From: Microvirga sp052115485
Lineage (GTDB): Bacteria; Pseudomonadota; Alphaproteobacteria; Rhizobiales; Beijerinckiaceae
NCBI RefSeq assembly: GCF_052115485.1
Contig: NZ_JBFRGU010000005.1
Span: 62,001 to 126,000 of the forward strand
Direction of reading: 5' to 3'
DNA: 64,000 bases
The translations under genes and the position numbers were made by a program. Shown here in pieces: positions 1-7,751 of this stretch. A model generated the notes under the pieces. That model was not told where the DNA came from, ran no database searches, and saw nothing but the letters and a program-made list of their open reading frames with translations. Position 1 is the stretch's first letter. Each line of letters begins with the position of its first letter.

Positions 1-413
1 TTGTTCTCGCGGTCGAAGATCGCATCGTTGCCGGTCGCGACCTGAGTCTTGGAGACGATGGTCACGGGGCCCTTGCAATCGATCTTCTTGATCGAGCTGT
101 CATCGCCGCCGCTGCTCGGCAGAGCCTGCTTCTTGCCGGCTTCGTCCTTCTTCTGCTCGTAGAGGACCGTCATGAGGGAGCAGTTCATGGTGCTGTCGCC
201 CTGAACGGCAACGACATTTCCGGAGAAGACCGCGCGGCCTTCCTTGTCGTAGACGTCGAGCTTGTCCGCGTCGATCTTGATCGGCTCCTTGCTGGAACCG
301 AAATTGCCGAAACCGGCGGCGCGCTCCTTCTGGGCGGCCGGCGCCTGGGCGAGAGCCGGAAGGGCGAGAAGAAGGGCACCTGCGATGAGGCTTGCCTGTT
401 TGAACATGATCAT
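1..413 (-). CDS. lptA: LptA-like LPS transport periplasmic protein, 3' end outside window
   Basis: Reading the minus strand gives a protein starting MIMFKQASLIAGALLLALPALAQ, a clear Sec signal peptide. An OstA/LptA-type beta-jellyroll segment follows (PIKIDADKLDVYDKEGRAVF, FSGNVVAVQGDSTMNCSLM). LptA forms the periplasmic bridge that carries lipopolysaccharide from the inner-membrane LptBFGC complex to LptDE. The start ATG overlaps the lptC stop as ATGA, so the two genes are translationally coupled. About 137 codons are present and the C-terminus runs off the left edge of the window. A second in-frame ATG two codons later (407) is an alternative start. Confidence 0.88.
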   Translation of the reverse strand, partial: MIMFKQASLIAGALLLALPALAQAPAAQKERAAGFGNFGSSKEPIKIDADKLDVYDKEGRAVFSGNVVAVQGDSTMNCSLMTVLYEQKKDEAGKKQALPSSGGDDSSIKKIDCKGPVTIVSKTQVATGNDAIFDREN

Positions 414-1165
414 GGACGCGCTTTAGAGGGTTGAGGCGAAGGAGTGGCGCCGGCGGCCGACGCACCGGAATCCGGTTTCGCCGTGTTCGGGTTCTCGAAG
501 ACGGAACGAACCCGACCCGTGAACTGGATGACCTTGCCGTTATCGGTCACGTTGATGCCTTCTGCCTCGATGGTGCCGTTGCCGAGAGAAACCTTTACCG
601 GCTCGTTGGATACCACGCTGCCGGCCTTGAAGTCGATAAAAGCCGAACGCAGTTGCATCTCCTGTCCCGCATCGGTGCGGACGCGGACATCGGTGTTGAG
701 CTGCATCTGCTCTTTTTGGGTGTCGAGCATGCCCGTCGTGGCTTCGAGCCGGGCGGTGTTGCCCTTGTCGTCCGTGGCGAGGCGGGCGCGCATGTTTTTC
801 AACTCGACGAGATGCGGCTTGCGGACATCCTGCGTCGCGGCGGTCGCCGTGACCTCGTAGGGGCGCGTATCGTTCCGATAACCCGTGAGGCGCGGGCTTT
901 CCATCGTCACCTGCGTCCCTGAAACCGAGACCGCGTCCAGGGTGAGACCCTTGATGTTGCGGAACGGATCGTAGATCACGATGAGAATCACCACCGACAG
1001 GCCGAACAGAGCCCCGAATGGAATCGCCCATTTGGCGAGACGGACCCACCGCGAGTGGCGGCGCGCTTTCAAGAAGGCGCGCGAGCGCGAGGCCGGGATC
1101 GACACCCGACCGCTCTCAACCGCCATGTCTTGCAAGCCTGTCACCGAGACAACATCCTTCTTCAC
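410..1165 (-). CDS. lptC: LPS export ABC transporter periplasmic protein LptC
   Basis: 251 residues with one N-terminal membrane segment (about 44-65) followed by a periplasmic beta-rich domain, the layout of LptC. LptC is anchored in the inner membrane and passes LPS from LptBFG to LptA. The N-terminal cytoplasmic extension of about 40 residues is longer than in E. coli, which is usual in alphaproteobacteria. The gene lies directly upstream of lptA with a 4-base ATGA overlap and downstream of the RNase D gene on the same strand. Family assignment rests on domain layout, the tract GLTLDAVSVSGTQVTMESP and synteny. Confidence 0.88.
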   Translation of the reverse strand: MKKDVVSVTGLQDMAVESGRVSIPASRSRAFLKARRHSRWVRLAKWAIPFGALFGLSVVILIVIYDPFRNIKGLTLDAVSVSGTQVTMESPRLTGYRNDTRPYEVTATAATQDVRKPHLVELKNMRARLATDDKGNTARLEATTGMLDTQKEQMQLNTDVRVRTDAGQEMQLRSAFIDFKAGSVVSNEPVKVSLGNGTIEAEGINVTDNGKVIQFTGRVRSVFENPNTAKPDSGASAAGATPSPQPSKARP

Positions 1166-1243
1166 GCGCAGGGGCCATGGCGGGTCGCCGTGGCGAAGTT
1201 GTGACCGCTATAGCGTTTACGTTGAAAAGCTTAAGACAACTTA

Positions 1244-1858
1244 TCAGCTATGGGAAAAAATATCCGTCTCCGGCCACCCCATCAGGTCGAGCTGTGCGCG
1301 GGTCGGGAGAAAATCGAAACAATGCTGCGCGATTCCGGTGCGGTTCTCGCGCGCGAGGACGCGGTCGAGCTTCTCTCTCAAGGCGTGAAGATAGAGCACA
1401 TCGGAAGCGGCGTAATCGAGTTGCGCCTGGGTCAGCGTCTCCGCGCCCCAGTCGGAGGATTGTTGCTGCTTGGAAATTTCGACCCCGAGCAATTCGCGCA
1501 CCAGATCCTTGAGCCCGTGCCGGTCCGTGTAGGTGCGGGTGAGGCGCGAGGCGATCTTGGTGCAATAGACCGGGCGGGGCATCACGCCGAAGGCGTGAAA
1601 CAGGGCTGCGAGATCGAACCGGGCGAAATGGAAGATCTTGAGCACGCCTTCGTCGCCCAGGACACGCACGAGATTGTGCGGGATCGGGCCGTCCTTCAGG
1701 ATCTGCACCACATCCGCCGACCCGTCGCCCTTGGAAATCTGCACGACGCAGAGCCTATCCCGGTGCGGGTTGAGGCCGAGCGTCTCGGTATCGATCGCGA
1801 TCGCCGGACCGGGTTGATAATCCGCAGGCAGATCGCCGCGATGGAAGCGCGTTGTCAT
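1244..1858 (-). CDS. rnd: Ribonuclease D-type 3'-5' exonuclease, short form
   Basis: A 204-residue DEDDy exonuclease. Visible motifs are IDTET (D23, E25; Exo I), HFARFD (D82; Exo II) and LDYAASDVLYL (Y149 and D153; Exo III with the YxxxD signature). E. coli RNase D is about 375 residues and carries HRDC domains after the nuclease. This protein has the nuclease domain only, as in the alphaproteobacterial ribonuclease D-like family. The likely role is 3' trimming of tRNA or other structured RNA. I chose the ATG at 1858 (MTTRFHRGDLP). A start further upstream at 1915 would add 19 residues with no similarity to the family. It precedes lptC by 78 bases on the same strand. Confidence 0.88.
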   Translation of the reverse strand: MTTRFHRGDLPADYQPGPAIAIDTETLGLNPHRDRLCVVQISKGDGSADVVQILKDGPIPHNLVRVLGDEGVLKIFHFARFDLAALFHAFGVMPRPVYCTKIASRLTRTYTDRHGLKDLVRELLGVEISKQQQSSDWGAETLTQAQLDYAASDVLYLHALREKLDRVLARENRTGIAQHCFDFLPTRAQLDLMGWPETDIFSHS

Positions 1859-2034
1859 GAAAAATCCAAGCTTTGCCGAACAGGGGCCTCTACCCTGTCC
1901 GCTCGCTAGCATCAACAGCTAGAGCGCAAGTGGCGAAAGTGGAAGGGTGTAAAGGTGTCGCTTCGTGCGCACTCACACACCGAATTTCCGAAGCGGCGTG
2001 TGAGCGGCTGGACCTCGCATGGGCGTTTTCTGGT

Positions 2035-2610
2035 TTAACGGCAAACGCGAACCCTGCGAAATACGACGTGGTGATGTGCGTTCACGACCCGCACGCGATG
2101 CCAGTAGCATCCGGCATAGGCGCCATAATACGGGTACCCGGCGGTGACCACTGTGTCCCCGTAGTAATCCGGATAGCCCCAGCCATAAGCAGGGTATCCC
2201 CACCCGTAAGGATAGCCCCAACCCCAGTCGAAGAATGGCCCGCCAACGAAGACGGGGAAGGTGTTGAAGTTATTGAAGCGCCTGAATCCAGGGTGAAAGC
2301 CCGGATGAAAGCCGGGGTGGAAACCGGGACGGAAGCCGAGGCTCCCTGTGGCAAACGGTGCGCGATTGAAGCCACCGCCGTGGAAACCACCGCCCCGGAA
2401 GCCGCCAAAGCCGCCGCCGTGAAAGCCACCGAAACCACCGCCATGGAAACCGCCGCCGTGGAAGCCTCCAAATCCACCACCACCATGGAACCCGCCGCCC
2501 ATGCCACCCATGCGGAAAAAGCCGCGAGCTTCGGCCCCGCTCGTCGGCATCATCATGCCAGCCGCGAGCATCGCAAGACCAAGGGCCGGAATTCGAATCG
2601 AAAAGGCCAT
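2035..2610 (-). CDS. Gly/His-rich secreted protein
   Basis: 191 residues with a clear signal peptide (MAFSIRIPALGLAMLAAGMM, cleavage near TSGAEA), then a low-complexity tract of GGGFHGG and GGFHGG units (residues about 32-85), three PGFH repeats, a Trp/Tyr/Gly-rich segment (WGWGYPYGW) and a basic tail (RRVRVCR). The Gly/His repeats could bind metal ions or form a flexible surface coat. No enzyme domain is visible. Proteins of this composition are common in Hyphomicrobiales and mostly uncharacterised. It stands alone between rnd and the exopolysaccharide locus. I judge the reading frame real because of the signal peptide and the strong codon periodicity. Confidence 0.72.
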   Translation of the reverse strand: MAFSIRIPALGLAMLAAGMMMPTSGAEARGFFRMGGMGGGFHGGGGFGGFHGGGFHGGGFGGFHGGGFGGFRGGGFHGGGFNRAPFATGSLGFRPGFHPGFHPGFHPGFRRFNNFNTFPVFVGGPFFDWGWGYPYGWGYPAYGWGYPDYYGDTVVTAGYPYYGAYAGCYWHRVRVVNAHHHVVFRRVRVCR

Positions 2611-2756
2611 AACGTCCTCCTGGGACAGATCTTGGCCCTAAAACAAACAGAGAACATGCGAAGTTCCGCGCCACGCTTGCGCCGCTTCGACGCAACACGA
2701 AGACAGAGCGCGGTCACCCGCGACCGCGCATACGCTGCCTGGCCTTGCGCCCCCGC

Positions 2757-3548
2757 CTAAAAACCGGTTCCCGAGAGAAATTCGGATCGCGCGGTTTTGA
2801 TGATGATTTTAATGTCGAGCGCCACCGACCAGCGCTCGACATAAATGAGATCCTCGCTGATGCGGGCGCGCGCAGCCACGGGATCTTCCGTGCTGCCGCG
2901 CAGACCGTTGACCTGGGCCAACCCGGTCACGCCGGGCAACACACGCAGACGCTCGAAATATTCAGGCACCAGCTCTTCATAGAGCATGCCGCCTGCCAGC
3001 ATTCCTGGAACATGCGGGCGCGGCCCGACGAGAGACATGTCGCCCCGCAACACGTTGACGAGCTGAGGCAGCTCATCGAGGCTCGATTTGCGTAGGAAGC
3101 GACCAACCGGCGTGACCCGCATGTCGTCACGGCTCACCTGCTTCACTCCGCTCGGATCGCATGCGTGCACGCTCATCGTCCGGAACTTCAGGATCTCGAA
3201 CCGCCTCCTGTCGAGACCATACCGCTGCTGTCGAAACAAGACCGGACCCGGTGACGTCAACTTGATCGCCGCTGCGATGAGCAGCAACCCGGGCGTCAGC
3301 AAAACCAGGAGGACGAGAGTGACCCCGATATCAAACCCGCGTTTCAACGCAAGCTCGAGACGCCGGTCGGTTCCGGAGCGGCTGGTGGAATAGTTCGGGG
3401 AACGGCTTGGCTCCGACACGTCGATGCCGGCGGGCAACCCGGATGAAAAACCGCGGCTCTCCGAATGCCGAGCCTTGAGAGGGATCGGCCGCAGCTTCAA
3501 CGATACATCGGGGTAGACTGTTCGACGCGAAGCTCGTTCGGGTTCCAT
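2757..3548 (-). CDS. Undecaprenyl-phosphate sugar-1-phosphate transferase (polyprenyl-P hexose transferase family)
   Basis: 263 residues with one hydrophobic helix (after LALKRGFDIGVTL) and the C-terminal catalytic domain of bacterial sugar transferases: FRQQRYGLDRRRFEILKFRTM, SLDELPQLVNVLRGDMSLVGPRP and VLPGVTGLAQVNG. This family transfers a sugar phosphate from a nucleotide sugar to undecaprenyl phosphate and so starts repeat-unit assembly. It is a short form without the N-terminal membrane bundle and CoA-binding-like domain of WbaP. I chose the ATG at 3548 because GAGGAA lies just upstream. An ATG at 3575 is in frame. It is the probable priming enzyme for the polysaccharide made by this cluster. 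The sugar it uses cannot be read from sequence. Confidence 0.9.
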   Translation of the reverse strand: MEPERASRRTVYPDVSLKLRPIPLKARHSESRGFSSGLPAGIDVSEPSRSPNYSTSRSGTDRRLELALKRGFDIGVTLVLLVLLTPGLLLIAAAIKLTSPGPVLFRQQRYGLDRRRFEILKFRTMSVHACDPSGVKQVSRDDMRVTPVGRFLRKSSLDELPQLVNVLRGDMSLVGPRPHVPGMLAGGMLYEELVPEYFERLRVLPGVTGLAQVNGLRGSTEDPVAARARISEDLIYVERWSVALDIKIIIKTARSEFLSGTGF

Positions 3549-4014
3549 GGCGGTTCCTCGAGATTCATTGTGCAACTATGGAGCAATCCATCGCAAGAAA
3601 GCGCAACTAAGCTTGTGCCTAGCGAGAAATCGCGGGGTCACAGCAACAACCAATAGTGTAGGGGACTCGGTTCGTCGGCCCAGCCAACTATTTAGGATTA
3701 ACTCCATGCTCTTAGACGGATATTTGCTGCGCACGATAGTGCAATCGCCGACCTAAGGTTCGGAGAAATCGAAGTTATTTTCGCTTGAGATTATTGTCTT
3801 GCGGGTCACCCCACGAGGGGTTACGCACGCCGTTTCGAAACCTCCGATACGCCACACCAAGCGGTGCGTCGATGGGCCTACCCAAGGCCGGATTATTCCG
3901 GCTGGACGAGTTTTCCCCCAGGCGATACTCCCTATCGAGGACCGCGCGTCACTCCATTTTTCCGGACCGAGATCCAGTCGAACGTTTGCGAAGGGAAAAC
4001 AGGCGTCCCTACCG
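3549..4014. other. Gene-poor AT-richer spacer
   Basis: This 466-base stretch separates the leftward sugar transferase from the rightward genes and presumably holds promoters for both. It is visibly richer in A and T than the flanking genes. A small perfect hairpin (ACCCC-ACGA-GGGGT) sits at 3808-3821. No open frame here looks like a gene. Confidence 0.5.
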
Positions 4015-4197
4015 ATGGAAAATTCAAAACAGGTCGCCGAAGTTTTTCGCGTCGGCTCACTTCTCTCGAAATCGTATTGGCGGCGCGGCAGGAATCCCCG
4101 CGCTATCGCCGATTTGTTCTCGCGAAGAGTTCTGCTGCTCGCCTTTGTTCTGTTCAACATTCTTGTTTGGACGCTCATCGTCATCGCTCTCAGCTGA
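4015..4197 (+). CDS. Possible small membrane protein
   Basis: A 60-codon frame starting MENSKQVAEVFRVGSLLSK. It has a basic middle (YWRRGRNPRAIADLFSRR) and ends in one strongly hydrophobic helix (VLLLAFVLFNILVWTLIVIALS), a plausible tail-anchored micro-protein. It lies 203 bases upstream of the alpha/alpha-barrel-WecG fusion gene on the same strand. I do not recognise a family. The clean charge distribution and the terminal transmembrane segment argue for a real gene, but no strong ribosome binding site is evident and it could be a chance frame. Confidence 0.35.
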   Translation: MENSKQVAEVFRVGSLLSKSYWRRGRNPRAIADLFSRRVLLLAFVLFNILVWTLIVIALS

Positions 4198-4400
4198 ACA
4201 TTTTTCCGCTCAGCTTCGCGTGCCCTAACCTCCCTCAGATCCCATTGTTGCAAAGCCTATCGGATCCCGTCGATCGCGGCCGCGCATATAGCCTTGGCAT
4301 TATCGAGGGTTGCATCGATAGAGGTACGTCGCAATTGCAAACAGAGCGCGATCCAATCTGAAGTAATGTCGCGGTTCGGTGTCAGTTCAAAGAGCATGGC

Positions 4401-6479
4401 ATGGATCCGCACGACGCGTTGACAAATCGAGGCTCGCATTCGGCGTCCGTCGCCACGCGAGATATTCATCTCGACCGGTTGGATGCCTTGGAGGACGTCG
4501 CGGGAGAGCTGCGTGAGCAGACCGAGCGGCTGATCGCTCTCGCGAAGCGAGGGCTGCCGCAAATGTATGCCAGTGGCGGCTTCGTCCATACGGTCCGCCT
4601 CGCTCAAACCGGCACCGGTTCGTCCGTCCGACCGGAGGGCGAAAACTTGCGCTACGCAGCCATGGTGGCGCTGGGATCGGCTTTCGTCGACGATGCCGAC
4701 CAGCGCAAAATTCTGGGCGGCCGGACCGCAGCGGAATTTGCGCGAAGCATCCTGAAGCGCGCCGACGAGAGCAGCGACACGGGAGCAATCGCGCTCACCG
4801 CTTGGGCTGCCGCGGAAGTTGCCGATTTTCATGCGGCCGATCTTTTCGAACGGCTTCATGTGTTGCTCGCAACGGACGGACCGATCTCCACCGTGGAATG
4901 CGCGTGGGTCGTGAGCGCAGCTCTTGCGGCCGCGCATCTCGCCGACACGGACGAACTGAGCGTGATGGCCGCGAACCGGCTGAGAAAAGCGCAAAGCAGC
5001 TCCGGGCTTTTCCCACACATGATTCCCGCGCAGGCGAGCGGCCTGTTTCGCGCTCATGTGGGTTGTTTTGCCGATCAGGTCTATCCGATACAGGCGCTCG
5101 CCCGCTTTTCGGTGGCATTCGACGATGCCGGTGCGTTGGCGGCAGCGGATGCGTGTGCCGCCCGGATCTGCGCGCTTCAAGGACCCGCGGGTCAGTGGTG
5201 GTGGCATTACGACACGCGCAACGGCGGTATCGTCGAAGGCTACCCCGTCTATAGCGTCCATCAGCATGCCATGGCGCCCATGGCGCTTCTCGATCTCAGG
5301 GAAGCGGGCGGAGGCGATTATCGAGATGCTATCGCTCAAGGTCTGCGCTGGCTCGTCGAACACCCCGAAGTCGCCGATGATCTCGTCTGCGAGGAACACA
5401 GCGTCGTCTGGCGCAAGGCGGCGCGCCGGGAACCGCCGAAGGCGGCGCGGTCGATCTCCGCCGTCACGACGAGCTTGAACCCAGGCCTGCATATGCCCGG
5501 TCTCGATGCGATCTTTCCGCCGAACCGGATCGACTATGAGTGCCGGCCCTACGAATTCGGGTGGCTTCTCTATGCCTGGCTCGCCGGTGGCGTGGTGGAA
5601 AAATTGCGCGAGAACCGGAGGGTGGCGACACCCGCAACCGAACCCCGTCCGGAAGCGCAAAAGCACCGGCAGTTGCTTTTCGGGCTCTACATCGATCCCT
5701 TGAGTATGGAGGACGTCGTCCAAAGCTGTCGCGATGCGCTCGCCAGACGCAAAACGCTTTTGCTCGGCGTTCTCAACGCGGCCAAGGTCGTCAAGCTGCG
5801 CAAGGATCCGGTGCTGTGCGCCTCGCTCCTCGAATGCGACATGCTTCTGGCCGATGGACAATCCGTCGTGTGGGCCAGCAAGCTCTTCCGCCGCCCCTTG
5901 CCCGAACGCGTGGCGGGCATCGATATCTTCGAACGGCTGCTCGGCCTCGCGCATCGGGAGGGATGGTCCGTCTACCTTCTCGGCGCCCGGCCGGATGTGC
6001 TCCGGGCGCTCGAAGAAAAATTGCACGATCGCTTTCCGGGACTGAAGATCGTCGGACGCAATGACGGTTATTTCGCCGACAGCGACAGCGCGAGGGTCGC
6101 CGCGGACATCCGCACTTCAGGCGCTGACATGCTGTTTCTCGGCATGACGTCCCCCAAGAAGGAGATCTTCCTGGGTTCGTTCAAGGACAGCCTGGATGTA
6201 CCGATCATGCATGGTGTCGGCGGATCGTTCGACATTCTCGCCGGCATCACGAAACGGGCGCCTTTGGGCTGGCAGCGCATCGGCATGGAATGGGCGTTCC
6301 GCCTGGTGCAGGAGCCGCGCCGGATGGCGTGGCGTTATCTCACGACGAATACACAATTCCTGATGCTGACCGTTCGCGAATTGTTCGACCCGTCACCTCC
6401 GCTTCGACCGAACAACGGTGTGATGCATCTCCACCACCGCGATGAGCGGGCTGTCGGAAAAAATATTATCACCGAATAA
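4401..6479 (+). CDS. Alpha/alpha-barrel domain fused to WecG/TagA/CpsF glycosyltransferase
   Basis: 692 residues in two parts. Residues about 20-415 are a repeat of paired helices resembling an alpha/alpha toroid (six-hairpin glycosidase or prenyl-cyclase-like fold), with an aromatic patch GQWWWHYDTRNGG and YPVYSVHQHAMAPMAL. Residues about 430-660 are a WecG/TagA/CpsF glycosyltransferase: LNAAKVVKLRKD, LLADGQSVVWASKL, PERVAGIDIF, FLGMTSPKKEIF and GVGGSFDILAG. WecG/TagA enzymes add ManNAcA or ManNAc to an undecaprenyl-linked first sugar. The wecC and wecB genes for UDP-ManNAcA lie immediately downstream, so a ManNAcA transferase is the best guess. Usual WecG proteins are about 240-260 residues and the fusion is unusual. 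The N-terminal function is unknown. The first Met (4401) may not be the true start. Confidence 0.87.
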   Translation: MDPHDALTNRGSHSASVATRDIHLDRLDALEDVAGELREQTERLIALAKRGLPQMYASGGFVHTVRLAQTGTGSSVRPEGENLRYAAMVALGSAFVDDADQRKILGGRTAAEFARSILKRADESSDTGAIALTAWAAAEVADFHAADLFERLHVLLATDGPISTVECAWVVSAALAAAHLADTDELSVMAANRLRKAQSSSGLFPHMIPAQASGLFRAHVGCFADQVYPIQALARFSVAFDDAGALAAADACAARICALQGPAGQWWWHYDTRNGGIVEGYPVYSVHQHAMAPMALLDLREAGGGDYRDAIAQGLRWLVEHPEVADDLVCEEHSVVWRKAARREPPKAARSISAVTTSLNPGLHMPGLDAIFPPNRIDYECRPYEFGWLLYAWLAGGVVEKLRENRRVATPATEPRPEAQKHRQLLFGLYIDPLSMEDVVQSCRDALARRKTLLLGVLNAAKVVKLRKDPVLCASLLECDMLLADGQSVVWASKLFRRPLPERVAGIDIFERLLGLAHREGWSVYLLGARPDVLRALEEKLHDRFPGLKIVGRNDGYFADSDSARVAADIRTSGADMLFLGMTSPKKEIFLGSFKDSLDVPIMHGVGGSFDILAGITKRAPLGWQRIGMEWAFRLVQEPRRMAWRYLTTNTQFLMLTVRELFDPSPPLRPNNGVMHLHHRDERAVGKNIITE

Positions 6480-6494
6480 CAGGGAGTCGCTGCA

Positions 6495-7751
6495 ATGACC
6501 GATCTTTTCTCTGGCCGGCTGGCTATTCTCGGCCTGGGTTATATCGGCCTGCCCACCGCGGCGGCGTTGGCAACGCGCGGCATCGAGGTCATCGGCGTCG
6601 ACATCAACCCCGACATCGTCGCGGCCGTCTCTCAGGGTAAGGTTCCTTTCATCGAGCCGGACCTCGCGGTCGCCGTCAGCGGCGCGGTGGCGATGGGAAG
6701 GCTGAGCGCGTCGTCCGAAACCCCGGAAGCGGATGCCTACATCATCGCCGTGCCGACACCGTTCAATGGCGATCACACCGCAAATTTGTCGTATGTGCAG
6801 GCAGCGGCCGAGCAACTCGCCCCACGCCTGAAACCCGGCTCCATCGTCATCCTCGAATCGACATCGCCTCCCGGCACCACGGAACAGGTGAGCCGGTGGA
6901 TCGGAGCGTTGCGCCCCGACCTGAAGATGCCGCACGATACGGACGGAATCGCCGAAATCTATGTCGCCCACTGCCCCGAGCGCGTGCTTCCGGGCCGCAT
7001 CATGATCGAGATCATCACCAACGACCGCGTCGTCGGAGGCGTCACGCCCCGATGCGCACAGCGTGCCGCATCGATCTACCGGGTGTTCGCACAAGGCGAG
7101 ATTCTTCTCACCGACGCCGCCAGCGCCGAGATGGCGAAGCTGGTGGAAAACGCCTATCGTGACGTGAACATCGCATTCGCCAATGAATTGTCGATGATCA
7201 GCGAGTCGCTTCATCTCGATGTGTGGGAGGTCATTCGGCTGGCGAACCGGCATCCTCGGGTGGAGATCCTGAAACCCGGCCCCGGTGTCGGCGGGCATTG
7301 CATCCCGGTGGATCCGTGGTTCATCATTGCGGCCGCGCCCACTCAATCGCGGTTGCTCCGCATCGCGCGCGAGGTCAATGACGACAAGCCGCATCACGTC
7401 GCAAAGCAGGTGATCGCAAAAGCCAGCCGGTTCCATTCCCCGACGGTTGCCTGTCTCGGCCTGACCTTCAAAGCCAATGTGGACGATATCAGGGAGAGCC
7501 CCGCGATCGAGGTCGTCGAACTGATCGCCAAGGGCCTGCCTGACACCGAAATCCTTGTGGTCGATCCCTACGCGGACCGCGTACCGCAAGCGTTGGCAGC
7601 CTATTCGAATCTGCGCATGGAGAGAACGGTCGAAGCCGTCGAGCGCGCGGATATCGTCGTTCTGTTGGTCGAGCACGATCAGTTCAAGGCCCTGGGGCGG
7701 ACCCGGCTCGGCGGCAAGGTGGTCTACGACACCCGCGGAGCGTGGAACTGA
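6495..7751 (+). CDS. wecC: UDP-N-acetyl-D-mannosamine dehydrogenase (WecC-like)
   Basis: 418 residues of the UDP-glucose/GDP-mannose dehydrogenase superfamily. The N-terminal Rossmann motif is LGLGYIGLP (12-20). The catalytic cysteine is C269 in GPGVGGHCIPVDP, with K215 in AEMAKLVENA. The C-terminal domain carries LGLTFKANVDDIRESPA. Several blocks (VPTPFNGDH, ESTSPPGTTE, CPERVLPG, RLANRHPRVEIL) match E. coli WecC more closely than UDP-glucose dehydrogenases. It oxidises UDP-ManNAc to UDP-ManNAcA with two NAD+. It begins 15 bases after the WecG fusion gene, so the two are probably cotranscribed. Its 3' end overlaps the convergent wecB by 28 bases. A WbpA-type specificity for UDP-GlcNAc is less likely but not excluded. 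Confidence 0.92.
   Translation: MTDLFSGRLAILGLGYIGLPTAAALATRGIEVIGVDINPDIVAAVSQGKVPFIEPDLAVAVSGAVAMGRLSASSETPEADAYIIAVPTPFNGDHTANLSYVQAAAEQLAPRLKPGSIVILESTSPPGTTEQVSRWIGALRPDLKMPHDTDGIAEIYVAHCPERVLPGRIMIEIITNDRVVGGVTPRCAQRAASIYRVFAQGEILLTDAASAEMAKLVENAYRDVNIAFANELSMISESLHLDVWEVIRLANRHPRVEILKPGPGVGGHCIPVDPWFIIAAAPTQSRLLRIAREVNDDKPHHVAKQVIAKASRFHSPTVACLGLTFKANVDDIRESPAIEVVELIAKGLPDTEILVVDPYADRVPQALAAYSNLRMERTVEAVERADIVVLLVEHDQFKALGRTRLGGKVVYDTRGAWN

Noticed and set aside
2035..2610. Tandem repeats in the DNA suggesting a CRISPR or satellite
   Set aside because: The repetition is explained by GGGFHGG-type protein repeats in phase with the reading frame; no constant repeats with unique spacers are seen.
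4257..6026. 589-codon open frame on the minus strand opposite the WecG fusion gene
   Set aside because: It mirrors the coding strand of a GC-rich gene with clear protein motifs on the plus strand and shows no domain character of its own.
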